Made by a program: the position numbers and the translations under genes. A DNA stretch of 58,360 bases, taken from the NCBI GenBank assembly GCA_027596075.1, contig JADGJC010000260.1, positions 1-58,360 on the forward strand, written 5' to 3'. The first letter of the stretch is position 1. The number at the start of each line of letters is the position of its first letter. The DNA comes from Rhizophlyctis rosea. Its lineage: Eukaryota > Chytridiomycota > Chytridiomycetes > Rhizophlyctidales > Rhizophlyctidaceae. This document shows positions 44,666 through 54,578 of this stretch, piece by piece. Below the pieces are notes generated by a model that saw only the letters and a program-made list of their open reading frames with translations, ran no database searches and was not told the DNA's origin.

Positions 44666-47600
44666 ATGATCCGTCAACGGATGCCCCAGGCGGGGCCAGG
44701 TGGGGAAACACAACGGCGAATACCTGATACCCGTCAACAGCAACAACAACAGCAACAGCAACATCCTGAAATGCAGGAACGGAAGCCATCAGGTGGTGGT
44801 GGGAACGGTGGAGCAGCAGGAGGAGGGGACGACAGACACATCCCTCCAGCACCTCCTTCCGTCGCGGCTCACAAGTCTTGTCCTTCCCCGCCTCCCGTCT
44901 TGTATGACCGGAGAGCTCACTCGGAGTATCAGAGAGGTCGTTTGCTTGGTGAGGTAAATATCCGTTTGCCTTTGGAAACGACGTGAGATGGACTTTTGGA
45001 GGCGGTAAAGGTGGATGGATTGGAGGAGACTGGATGGATGCGTCTGATGATGCGGAAACTATGTCAATCAACTTGGACTGAAGGTTAATCACATCGTGCA
45101 TCTCACACACACACTCACAGGGTGGTTTCGCGAAATGCTACGAAGTAGTAACACCAACAACCGACCGTCTGGCCGCCAAAGTTGTGCCCAAAGCATCTCT
45201 GAAATCCACAAAGCAGAAAAACAAGGTGCGGGATGAAATTCTTGCGAGCACAATGGCCCAGGAGCATGTAATGACATTCTCCTCTCACAGCTAATCGCAG
45301 AAATCAAAATCCACCAAGTCATGTCCCACCCGCACATCGTCACCTTCCACCACTTCTTCGAAGACGACGACAACGTCTACATGATCCTCGAACTCTGCGA
45401 AAACAGGGTCGGTATCTCCCTTCCTCCTTTCCTTTAGCCAAAGCCCATCCAATTTTCGTCTCCTAACCCACATTTCTATCCCCCGACAGACATTCGTCGA
45501 CATGCTCAAAAAGCGCCGCCGCCTCACCGAACTCGAAGTCCGCTATTATATGTGGCAACTCCTCAACGCCCTCCGCTACATGCACGGGCGGAACATCATT
45601 CACCGGGACGTGAAGCTGGGGAACCTGTTTTTGGACAAGGACATGAATATGAAGCTTGGGGATTTTGGACTTGCGGCGATGATCAAGCAGGACGGGGAGA
45701 GGAAACGGACGATCTGTGGGACGCCGAATTACATTGCGCCGGAGGTTTTGTTTGGGCAGGAGAAGGGGCATAGTTTTGAGGCGGATATTTGGAGTGCGGG
45801 TGTGGTTATGTGAGTTTGCCATTTTCAATACCGTCGTGTGGAGTTCATCGTTTCCATCAAGATCATTATTGATTCACTGACTTGCATCACAGGTACACGA
45901 TGTTGATCGGCAAACCGCCGTTCCAGACGAAAGATGTCAAGTCTATTTACAAGTAAGAGCCCATATCGTATTTCAATGTAAATTGGAATATATGCTCATC
46001 AATTGTTGAACGGTATGTTACAGACGAATTGGCGAAGGCCGCTTCGAGTTCCCTTCCACCGTGACGATCTCCGACTCGGCGCGATCCATCATCACTTCCA
46101 TCCTGCACAATTCCCCAGGTGCGCAAATATCGGAGATTTTCAAAAACCCACAACGCGCTAGTCCGTCATAACGTACTAACATTTCCCACCTTTGTTTTCT
46201 TCCCCGCAGAATGCCGCCCCTCAATAACGAAAATCATGCAACACGAGTTCTTCACCGCCGAGCCGCGCCCCGTGTGTATACCCGTCAGCGCGCTGGAGAC
46301 GGTGCCGCAGTTGGAGGTGCCGCCTTTGAAGAGGAATGGGAGTAGTGGGAGGAGCGCGAGTCGGAGTCCGTTGAAGAGGGTGCAGGAGAGGGATGGTGGG
46401 GGGGACGGAGGTGGAGTTGGGGAGTTGGTTGGGAGATTTGCTGGTGGGTGTTTTTTGAGTGTTGTTATGTGGATTATGTGAGTGTGTTATGAGTTTTGAC
46501 TGCTGTGTTGACGTTTTTGTGATATAGGGGTGGGATTGGAGAGTCCGGCGAAGGCGAGTCCGGGGAAGGCGGGTGCGGGTGTGGGTGTGGGCGTGAATGG
46601 GGACAGGAGTCGAGCGAGTCCGAATGGTGTGAGGGAAAATGGGAAGCGGAGGACGGAGCGGAATGGTGAGTTTGATCACTTTGTGGTTCTGTGTATGGTG
46701 TCAGCCTAGACTTATATCGATTTTTGTTACAGAACCGGATGCGGAACAGGAGGTTGAGAACAGATACCCGATGATGCCGGGTGGGTGGAGGGAGGCGAGA
46801 AGGTAAGGAGTGAGGATGGTGTGCTGGCTTTGTGGGAACATATGCAGTTGCAATGCTGGATACGCCTAATGCCTTGCATGTGACTAACAATCGCATCTCT
46901 CACAGTGCCAATCCCCAACCGACAACATCATCAACCAAAATACCAGGTAAGCATCCATTTTCCCCTTACCCCTCCCCTTCCCCTGGTGCCTTCTCTTTAC
47001 CGGCACAACCTCCTCACACACGTCTCTCCAATCCTTTCTTCTAACAGCGGAATACGGTCTGCCCACCCCCACCACAGATTCGGACAACTCGAACGAGAAG
47101 GAGCCACCGGTCGTCGAAGTGCCGATGATGAGGCCGAAGGCTATTAAAGTTGGGAGGGGTCCCTCGCCCGACGAGGCGAGCCCGGTGTCGCCTGGTGGGT
47201 GGAGGAGTGTTGGTGGGGGCAGTCCGGTTACTTTGGGGAAGAGTGGGGAGGTGTTGGGGAGTGAGTATTTTGAGTTATATTTGTTTCGGTATTTTTGAGA
47301 AGGTGCAGTAAGGTGCTGATTGCATTTTTGGCTCCAGGTCCGAGACGGACGACGACGGTGTTGGAGGCCATGCATCGGAATTTGAGTTTGGCGTTGGCGA
47401 GTGTTGGGGAGGAGGGTGCTGGGAGTGGGAAGGGAAGTCCAGGTATGAGACCTGTTCCAGGTATGTATGTGTGTGTCGGCGGGGCATAACTTTCATTCGC
47501 GTAAAGGGGCTCCTTCCTCGTTTATTTGTCCCAACTCCATTTTTTGTCTCAAATATGACTGACCTATTCATTTCCCCCCTCCAAAAGTCCCAACAACCGT

Positions 47601-48551
47601 CACCTTCCCCGACGTCTTCATCACAAAATGGATCGACTACTCCAACAAGTACGGGCTGGGATACCAATTGCGGGACGGATCGGTCGGTGTTTACTTCAAC
47701 GACTCTACGTCGATTATTCTTGCTGCGGACAACATGTACGTTGTTTTCCCTCTTATTGCCTGTTCTCATGCTTGCGTGGGTTGCTGATTGGGTCATTTTT
47801 TTTGTTTAGGCACTTTGAGTATCTGTACTACGAAAAAGGCAACGAGAGAACGAGCATGCACCGCAAGCCGCACACGTTACAGAGTTATCCGGAGGAGTTG
47901 AACAAGAAGGTGACGCTTTTGAAGCATTTTAGGGGGTATATGCAGAATAATTTGTTTCGGGTGAGTTTTTGGGGTCGCCATTTTGTTTTTTGGTTTGTTT
48001 GATGTTGTCGCATCGTTACTCCTGCATTTTACTGATATGGGGCTACCCTTCTTTTTCGTGTGTGTGTAGGTGGTGGGACAAGAACCCGGTGTTGAACCCA
48101 AGATCCGGGAGATGGATTTCTTGACAAAGTATTTGAGGACGAAGCATGGGGTTATTTTCCGGTTGAGTAATCATGTCATGCAGGTACGCGCTGCCGTTCT
48201 GTTTCAACACCCCCATGCTCTTACTGTTCCCCTCCCCCAATCTTTGCCATAACTCACACCCCCTCTGCCCTTCTCACGCAGCTCAACCTCTTCGACCACA
48301 CGAAACTGATTTTGTCGAGCGACGCGCTTGTTGTGACGTATGCGGATAAGAATCGGGAGTTGGTTACGAGGACGTTGGGGGATGCTGTTGAGGTGGGGGG
48401 CAAGCAGGTTGTGGATCGGTTGAAGTATGCGAAGGATGTGCTTTGGCAGATGATTTTGAAGAAGCAGAGGAGGGAGGGTGCGGGGGGTGGTGGGGGGCGG
48501 GTTGGTGGTCGAAGGTGGGGAGGAGGTGGTGATGGTGCGGGTGAGGAATAA
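44666..48551 (+). CDS. CDC5: polo-like kinase
   Basis: Sixteen exons: 44666-44953, 45121-45225, 45291-45407, 45490-45809, 45893-45952, 46024-46118, 46210-46443, 46528-46665, 46733-46802, 46906-46946, 47048-47260, 47338-47460, 47588-47735, 47810-47960, 48070-48183 and 48282-48551; 828 residues. Mitotic Ser/Thr kinase. The leader has a poly-Gln run. Kinase: [13 protein letters not shown] (Gly loop), AAKVVPK (catalytic Lys), [21 protein letters not shown], activation loop [14 protein letters not shown] with the activating Thr. Then a long Ser/Pro/Gly linker. The C-terminal polo boxes include [18 protein letters not shown] and the phosphopeptide pincer HTKLIL, so binding to primed targets should be intact. 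Some small linker exons (9-12) lie in weakly conserved sequence but preserve frame. Symbol by analogy with yeast. Confidence 0.95.
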
Positions 48552-48772
48552 GAGCGAGTTGCTCCTTCAATTGCCGCACAAGAGCAGCCGTGAGACTGTG
48601 CTCTCTGCAAACCCCTATGTACTGCTATTGTTCGTATCATTATGTTCACTGTCATTAGCAAATTGTGGGAGATCAGCAGTGGGCTCTCAATGGGTTGGAT
48701 GTAAAGTGCTGACTCCCAAAATATCGTTGTGGCTGGATGTGGCGTTTGGTAAACAAACCATGCGCATTGCCA
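48552..48772. other. polo kinase 3' flank
   Basis: No separate gene seen. Confidence 0.3.
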
Positions 48773-48832
48773 AATGGCTTACCTAATGGCTTACCTAATG
48801 ACTTACCTAATGGCTTACCTAATGGCTTACCA
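48773..48832 (+). repeat. 12-base minisatellite, five copies
   Basis: Unit ATGGCTTACCTA repeated in tandem, one copy with ATGACTT. Confidence 0.9.
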
Positions 48833-49088
48833 AACTGACTTGTCGGAGCCAAACCCTACCAGCAGTTGAGCCACGCAACCCGTGGCGCAGGATCGACACC
48901 CAAAATTTCGAGCTGCGGGGAAGGCACAGTCATACACCCGGCTGGCACAGTCACATTTTCACCCGGCACAGTCATGTAATCGTCGAGAATCTGACATAAT
49001 ACCCACATCGGATCTTATAAGATGTATCAGACCAACTGCGCAATACTGAGCGAGGCTGATGTGGCTATGCTCCATTCATCAAAAACTC
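48833..49088. other. upstream region of the candidate non-coding unit
   Basis: CCGGCTGGCACAGTCA and CCCGGCACAGTCATG repeat the word GGCACAGTCA at about 48914, 48942 and 48963. No gene seen. Confidence 0.35.
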
Positions 49089-49096
49089 TATATATA
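49089..49096 (+). promoter_or_regulatory. TATA box
   Basis: TATATATA in GC-balanced surroundings, in the right place for a transcript starting near 49120 and running through the intron array. Confidence 0.5.
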
Positions 49097-49734
49097 CCAG
49101 GGGGGGCACCGCGACAGCACAGAATTTTTGTTCCCCATTATTTTTCATCCAATTTCTTTCTCGCTCTCAATCAACATCACAATCACTACGCCACCAATCA
49201 CTTCAAGCCACCTCACACCGCCACCACGCGCACACTTCCCCTCCACCACATACTACCTTCGCTCCTTCCTCCTCCCTCCTTCGCACGCACACATATTATC
49301 AGCATCAACATCAGCCCACATATTATAAGCATCGACATCACCCCACATATTATCAGCATCACCATCACCATCCTCCTCCTCCTCCCCTCCTTACGGCGAC
49401 ATGCTGGCGGGCGCACGTGGAGGTCACCAGCATCACTCAAGGTACAGTACATTTTGCTAGACCCCAGGGATACAGTGCGGTACGGACAGGCCTCCAGGGG
49501 GTTGGGTGTCACCAGGGTCTGTTGGTTTAAATGCTCTCATTGGCCTTTTTGCGCCATGATTCCCACCTGCTGCGACTGTGGCATAGTTCCGAATGCGTAT
49601 CGGGGACCTAGCTTAGGCTGGCCTACCGCCACCTCCGCGTGGTAAGGCCCGGAAACAGGTGGTTGATTTTACAGACGGCGGCCATCTGGCTAGGAGCGGT
49701 ACCACATCCTATCAAGATCAAGACTTCGAATCGA

Positions 49735-49990
49735 CAAGCCTTTTCCTCGAAACCTCAAGACATCAAGCTCTTTCCTCGGAAACTCAAGACTCGGCGACGA
49801 GAAGCTTTTTCCTCGGAAACTCAAGATTCGGCGACGACAAGCTTCTTCCTCGGAACCTCAAGACTTCAAGACAGCAAGCTCCTTCCTCGGGATCTCAAGA
49901 CACAAGCTCCTTTCTCGGAACCTCAAAACTTCAAGACAAGAAGCTCCTTCCTCGCAACCTCAAGACTTCAAGACAGCAAGCTCCTTCCAA
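49735..49990 (+). repeat. tandem exon-like repeat, about 36-45 base units
   Basis: Around seven degenerate copies of AAGCTCCTTCCTCGGAACCT followed by CAAGACTTCAAGACAGC. One pair of copies carries an extra CTCGGCGACGA. The word CTCAAGACATTCAAG recurs as the end of the last small exon at 50776-50790, which ties the array to the transcript downstream. Frames through it are open but repetitive; no product recognised. Confidence 0.75.
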
Positions 49991-50004
49991 GGTCTTCACA
50001 CCAG

Positions 50005-50764
50005 GTGCGTCTATGACCCATCTTCTTTTCCGGACGTGTATTTATGCCTGTCCTCCTTCGGGTTGGTTGCCGCTACTGGGTAGGGATTGGAGTTTGGTGA
50101 GACGTACTCTAATAGAACAAAAGCTCTCTTCCTTTCCATTTTCAGTCTTCCTTCTCTCCGATCATTTTTCTCCTCCTCTATCAAGTTCTATCAACTCCAC
50201 ACACGTCCGCGATATCACTAAGGTACGTCTATGACCCACTCCCTTTTCCAGAGACATGCTCGGGCCTCGGTCCTCGCTTCGTGCGTAGGTTGCTAGAGCT
50301 TGGTACGGATTGGGGCTTGGTGAGACGTACTCTAACAGCAAAATCAGTTCCTCCCTTTCATCACTACAGAAAACAACACCAGCTCCAAACGACACGAGTT
50401 CCCTTCTCCCACGACAAGACACATAAGGTACGTTGATGACCCACACCACCCCCCTTTCCAGAGACATGCACTGGCCTTGGTCCTCCCTCCGTGCGTAGGT
50501 TGCTGATGCTAGGTACGGATTGGGGTTGGCGAGACGTACTCTAATATCAAGAAAAGTTTCTTCTTCTTTTTCTTCACCATCACAGACGAACGGCGAAGTT
50601 CTCAGAAAATACTTTTGATAAGGTACGTGTTGATCCTTATTTGGTTGTCAGAGGGACTTTGTTTTAAGGTCGACCCGGACCTTGACGGAGGCCTGCGATG
50701 GACCTAGGGGTGATGCCGTACTCTAACACACGAAATAGTCTTTCTCTTCTTTTCATTTCCACAG
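50005..50764 (+). repeat. four homologous tandem introns
   Basis: Introns of 141, 147, 158 and 142 bases at 50005, 50223, 50428 and 50623. Introns 1-3 share an initial GTRCGTYTATGACCCA-type block (intron 3: GTACGTTGATGACCCA), a CCTTTTCCAGAGACATGC block, CGTGCGTAGGTTGCT, GGTACGGATTGGGG and GAGACGTACTCTAA. Intron 4 keeps only the ends and the GTACTCTAAC. The exons between them are unrelated in sequence except for the final AAG. Confidence 0.8.
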
Positions 50765-50790
50765 GACGCTTTATTCTCAAGACATTCAAG

Positions 50791-51356
50791 GTGCGTGTTT
50801 CTCTTAGCCGCTTTTTCGGGGACGTGCGTGTATGACATAGATAGCTTCATCATGAGACATTTGCTATATGATCCATTTGTATATCTGTATGACATTGTTT
50901 GAATACATTGTAATCTCGGTCATATTATATACTTTGCCTAATGTGTGATTGTGAAGGATGTTGCATCGACATGTTGACTATTAGCAGCCCAAACCAGACG
51001 GGAGGACCCTGATAGAATGGTTACACAAACCCACGGAGGTGCTGCGTGGTGGGGTGTGTTGCGTGCCAGGCTGGATTGGAGAATGCGCATTCTCTCTCCT
51101 TGCTCCAGTTCAACATCGACTGTGTCAGTCAGAGTCTTTCTGGTTCCTATTGAAAGGCCTTGGAGGAGCTTGTATATTCAAGACATAACGAACGACGTGG
51201 TACAGTGGTTTGAGGTATGGGGTAGGCCCAACAACACCGTGCCCGTGCGTCACATTCTCACTGTTCAAATCCTTCCCTTGGCGCCAGATCACTCTCTAGT
51301 CACACCAAGTCGTGTGCACCTTCGGAACACTCATTACTTTATATTGCTGCATAGCC
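50791..51356. other. upstream of tubulin chaperone E
   Basis: Begins with the fifth GTGCGT donor-like site. No coding feature found before the ATG at 51357; an acceptor could lie here if the repeat-intron transcript continues. Confidence 0.35.
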
Positions 51357-53042
51357 ATGACCGTGCCAGAAACGAAAGGAAACAGCAGGGGTCTGCCAGT
51401 CCCCCAAGCTCCAGCCGATGCCCCCTCACCTTCAAAACCCAGCCAACCCACCGCCCAAACCCCCTCCACCACTCCACTCGAACAACAACAACCCCAATTA
51501 CCCAACCTCATCGGCACCCGCATAGAAGTCGACGGCCACACCGGCACCATCCGCTTCCACGGCCCCGTCCCCGCAAACACCACCACAGACTGGTACGGCA
51601 TCGAATGGGACAACCCCACCCGCGGCAAACACTCCGGCACCTACAACGGCATAACATACTTCACCACCGGCATACCCAACTCCGGATCCTTCCTCCGCAC
51701 AACCTCCAAAAACATCCGCTTCCCAATCGGGTTTTTGCAAGCCCTGCACGACAAGTACGTCGTTCAACTTGGTGTTGATGGCAACGTGCGGCTGGGTGGT
51801 GGAGATGGGAAGGTGGAGGTTGAGACTGTTGGGTGGGACAAGATCGCGCGGAAGCAGACGCGGTTGGAGAGGTTGAGGGAGGTTGGGCTTGCGGGGTTGG
51901 GTGTTGGGGTTCATGGTGCGGGGGAGGGGAATATTCGAAGAGCATGTCCGAGTATTACGGATTTGGACCTTTCGAGGAATTTGTTTCGGTGTTTAGAAGA
52001 TGTTGCGACGATTACACGCGAACTACCCTCCCTACAATCCCTCCGCATAGCATACATGCGTTTCGCACCCATTTCCACTCCACAAGCCTTCACGGAAGCA
52101 TTCACGAACCTAAAAGCCATCACACTCTTCGAAACCTTCATCCCCTGGCACGACATCACACTCCTAGGACCATACCTCCCACTCCTCTCCGAACTCCACT
52201 ACGGCTTCAACAACTTCTCCACATTCAACATCCCACACACAATCCCATCAACAACATTCAAATCCCTCACACTCCTAAACCTTGAACATAACGCCCTAAC
52301 ATCCTGGAAGGAAATCGAAAACGTAGCACTACTGCCAAACCTCGAACACCTCTTCCTGCAATATAACGCCATACCATCGATAACACCGCCCTCCACGCCA
52401 AACGCTTTTGCGAAGCTTCGATCACTAAACCTTAACAACAACCAACTAATGGACTGGACGAGCGTGCACGCCCTCAACTCCTTCCCATCACTCAAAGATC
52501 TAAGATTGAAGTTCAATCCAGTGTTGGCGACGGTGCCGCCGAAGGACTTGCATTATGTGCTTGTTGCACGTGTAGGGCGCGTGACGAGTTTGAATGGGAG
52601 TGTTGTGGGGGGGAGGGATAGAGTTGATGCGGAGTTGTTTTATTTGGGACTTGTGGCGGGGGTGAGAGGGACGCTTAGTGTGGCCGAGTTTGCGTCTGAA
52701 CATCCTAGATGGGACGAGCTAGTCAAACTTCATGGGGAACCGAACGTAGCGCCCACCACCGCAACATCTAATGCCTTGAAAGATCGTCTGCTGACATTGA
52801 CGTTATCGTGTCCGAGTAAGGGCAAAGTGGTGGAGAAGAAGTTACCGCGAAGTATGACGGTGCGGATGTTGAGGGCTACGGTTGGGAGGGTGTTTGGGGT
52901 TCGGGGAGGGGGGGTAAGGGTGGTGGTTTTGCAAAAGGGAGATGGGGGAGAGGAGAGGAGGGTTGAGATGGAGGATGAGATGAGGGAGGTTGGGTTTTAT
53001 GGAATTGAGAGTGGGGATTTGGTTTTGGTTGAGGGGTCTTGA
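51357..53042 (+). CDS. TBCE: tubulin-specific chaperone E
   Basis: Single exon, 561 residues. Cofactor E works with cofactors A-D to assemble alpha/beta-tubulin dimers and can dissociate them. The start at 51357 (MTVPETKG) is preferred over an in-frame upstream ATG at 51312. Domains in order: CAP-Gly (about 50-120) with GTIRFHGPVP, WYGIEWD and RGKHSGTYNG, the alpha-tubulin tail-binding pocket; leucine-rich repeats (about 190-420) with ITDLDLSRNLF, LTLLNLEHN, LEHLFLQYNAI and LRSLNLNNNQL; and a C-terminal ubiquitin-like fold (about 480-561) ending GFYGIESGDLVLVEG. That is the complete family layout and typical length. Lack of introns contrasts with the intron-rich neighbours. Confidence 0.95.
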   Translation: MTVPETKGNSRGLPVPQAPADAPSPSKPSQPTAQTPSTTPLEQQQPQLPNLIGTRIEVDGHTGTIRFHGPVPANTTTDWYGIEWDNPTRGKHSGTYNGITYFTTGIPNSGSFLRTTSKNIRFPIGFLQALHDKYVVQLGVDGNVRLGGGDGKVEVETVGWDKIARKQTRLERLREVGLAGLGVGVHGAGEGNIRRACPSITDLDLSRNLFRCLEDVATITRELPSLQSLRIAYMRFAPISTPQAFTEAFTNLKAITLFETFIPWHDITLLGPYLPLLSELHYGFNNFSTFNIPHTIPSTTFKSLTLLNLEHNALTSWKEIENVALLPNLEHLFLQYNAIPSITPPSTPNAFAKLRSLNLNNNQLMDWTSVHALNSFPSLKDLRLKFNPVLATVPPKDLHYVLVARVGRVTSLNGSVVGGRDRVDAELFYLGLVAGVRGTLSVAEFASEHPRWDELVKLHGEPNVAPTTATSNALKDRLLTLTLSCPSKGKVVEKKLPRSMTVRMLRATVGRVFGVRGGGVRVVVLQKGDGGEERRVEMEDEMREVGFYGIESGDLVLVEGS

Positions 53043-54578
53043 ACGAGGTTTTGCAGACCTCTCGGCAAAGAAAAATTTCCAAACAATTCAACTGATATCC
53101 GAAATCCTTGAATTTGCTGAATTTTGAAAGATTGCACAAATCTCTGCCAACTTTGGAGGCAAACGCGGACTTTTGAACGGTCCACTGAATGGCATGAGGT
53201 TCCCTTCATAATTCCACCACTGAGTTGCACGATGAAGATGGTGTCAGGTTGTCGGCAAACCCCGTCTCAAAATCTCGGGTCCTTCCATCTGGTAGATGGC
53301 CGTCGCACACAAAACTTTGGCAACTTCTCCATTTTGTCGCCCTGTTCGGTTGTTGCTAATGTTGTTGTAGATGTCAAAATGGTTAAAATCTTTCTCTTTA
53401 ATATTTACTTACAGTTCTTCTTCATCTGACCCGACATCACTACTAGTAACAAATTGATGAATTGAAAACACCTAACAGCGGTACTCAAGTTCCTCACTCA
53501 GTCTTCGGGGAGGCATTTTTTGTTTTTGGGTTCTTCTTTGCTTGTGTATTGGTGGGGTGCTTTTTTTTTCGGGGAGGGAAGGCAGGGAGGGTTCATTTGA
53601 GAGGAGGAAGAGGAGTCGTGTTGGGGAAGCCGGAGATTTGTTGGAGTGAGATGGATATCTGTGCGATTGGAGTACAGGAGGAAATGTTTGCTGAGAAGTT
53701 TGGAGAGCGTTTCTTCGCTTTGAGAAAGTCTTGTGGTGCATGGTTATTTTTCGCTTTGGGGAGCAGGAGTGAGGCCTGGTGGGTGGAGGGTGGAAGAGTT
53801 AGGGCTGTGGCTTGGCTTCATTTCGTAATCAGTGCGCAGCATCTGGCTGGCTACATGGGCCTCGACAGCTCCACACCGTCTTGGACATGTGGGATGAGTT
53901 GTTATGCATGATGATGTTGTTCATCCGATAAGGCGATCTATAGATGGAAAATGCTCTGAATACCCGCCAGTCATAAAAATGCGGTGGCGGGGAAATATGG
54001 TGTTCTGCTGTCCCTCCTTGCAAGGAATTCACATACCTTACGCTGGACCACCAAGATACCCAGTACACGCCACCCTTCGTTCATGATAAACATCCGTGCT
54101 AGCTCTCACAAGAAAACATCAGCCTATCAGAAATCAGAACTCAACATCACCCGACTTCACCATGAGCATTCGCCCAAGTTGTGGCACGGACGACACCGGC
54201 AAAGAGCCACCTGGCCCGTTGAGTTCTGCCCCCTCGAGGTCCCGAACAAATTCGGTTGCTCTTCCGCCTCCATCGCCAGGTGATGTATCATACCTTCTCC
54301 ACCCATCATATCAATGTATCATGAGAGAGAGATGCATAATGCATCAAAAAAACAATATATAAGCCGATTAACCAAAGCATGGAACCCCTCTCGAATATCA
54401 TCATAACTGATCCATCCAGCATAACCGAAAAGTCATCCAATCCACTACCTATCTTGATACAAATAGCGAAAACACTTCATCACGGGTCAATATCTATCAC
54501 ACCCACCTTTTCCCTTCACCCTATCACATCGACATACTTCCCAAACTCCACCCCTCAACTCCCCACACGACACCAAAA
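53043..54578. other. no gene recognised
   Basis: Frames at 53462-53911 (+) and 53472-53741 (-) overlap and neither has a recognisable domain. A promoter for the BTB gene must lie in the last few hundred bases, which are A/C-rich. Confidence 0.35.

Larger units (their letters stand above)
49120..50790 (+). ncRNA. candidate non-coding multi-exon transcript
   Basis: No reading frame crosses the inferred exons with any recognisable product, yet there is a regular splice pattern. Proposed exons: one ending 50004, then 50146-50222, 50370-50427, 50586-50622 and 50765-50790, each of the last four ending AAG. Introns: 50005-50145, 50223-50369, 50428-50585 and 50623-50764, all starting GTRCGT, all with a TACTCTAAY branch site 33-47 bases before a pyrimidine-rich tract and AG. 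A fifth donor (GTGCGT) is at 50791. The layout resembles snoRNA host genes, but I could not establish box C/D or H/ACA elements with confidence. It might also be a 5' leader of the chaperone gene at 51357. Transcription is inference. Confidence 0.45.

Noticed and set aside
50005..50590. Array introns as box C/D snoRNAs (TGATGA near the donor in intron 3)
   Set aside because: Introns 1, 2 and 4 lack a proper C box and no matching D box (CTGA) lies at the expected distance before the acceptor.
50005..50764. Group II-like self-splicing introns because of GTGCG starts
   Set aside because: No domain V-like hairpin before the 3' end, and the introns have spliceosomal branch sites, pyrimidine tracts and AG ends.
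53462..53911. Plus-strand frame of 149 codons as a gene
   Set aside because: No domain, poor protein-like composition, and an equally good antisense frame.
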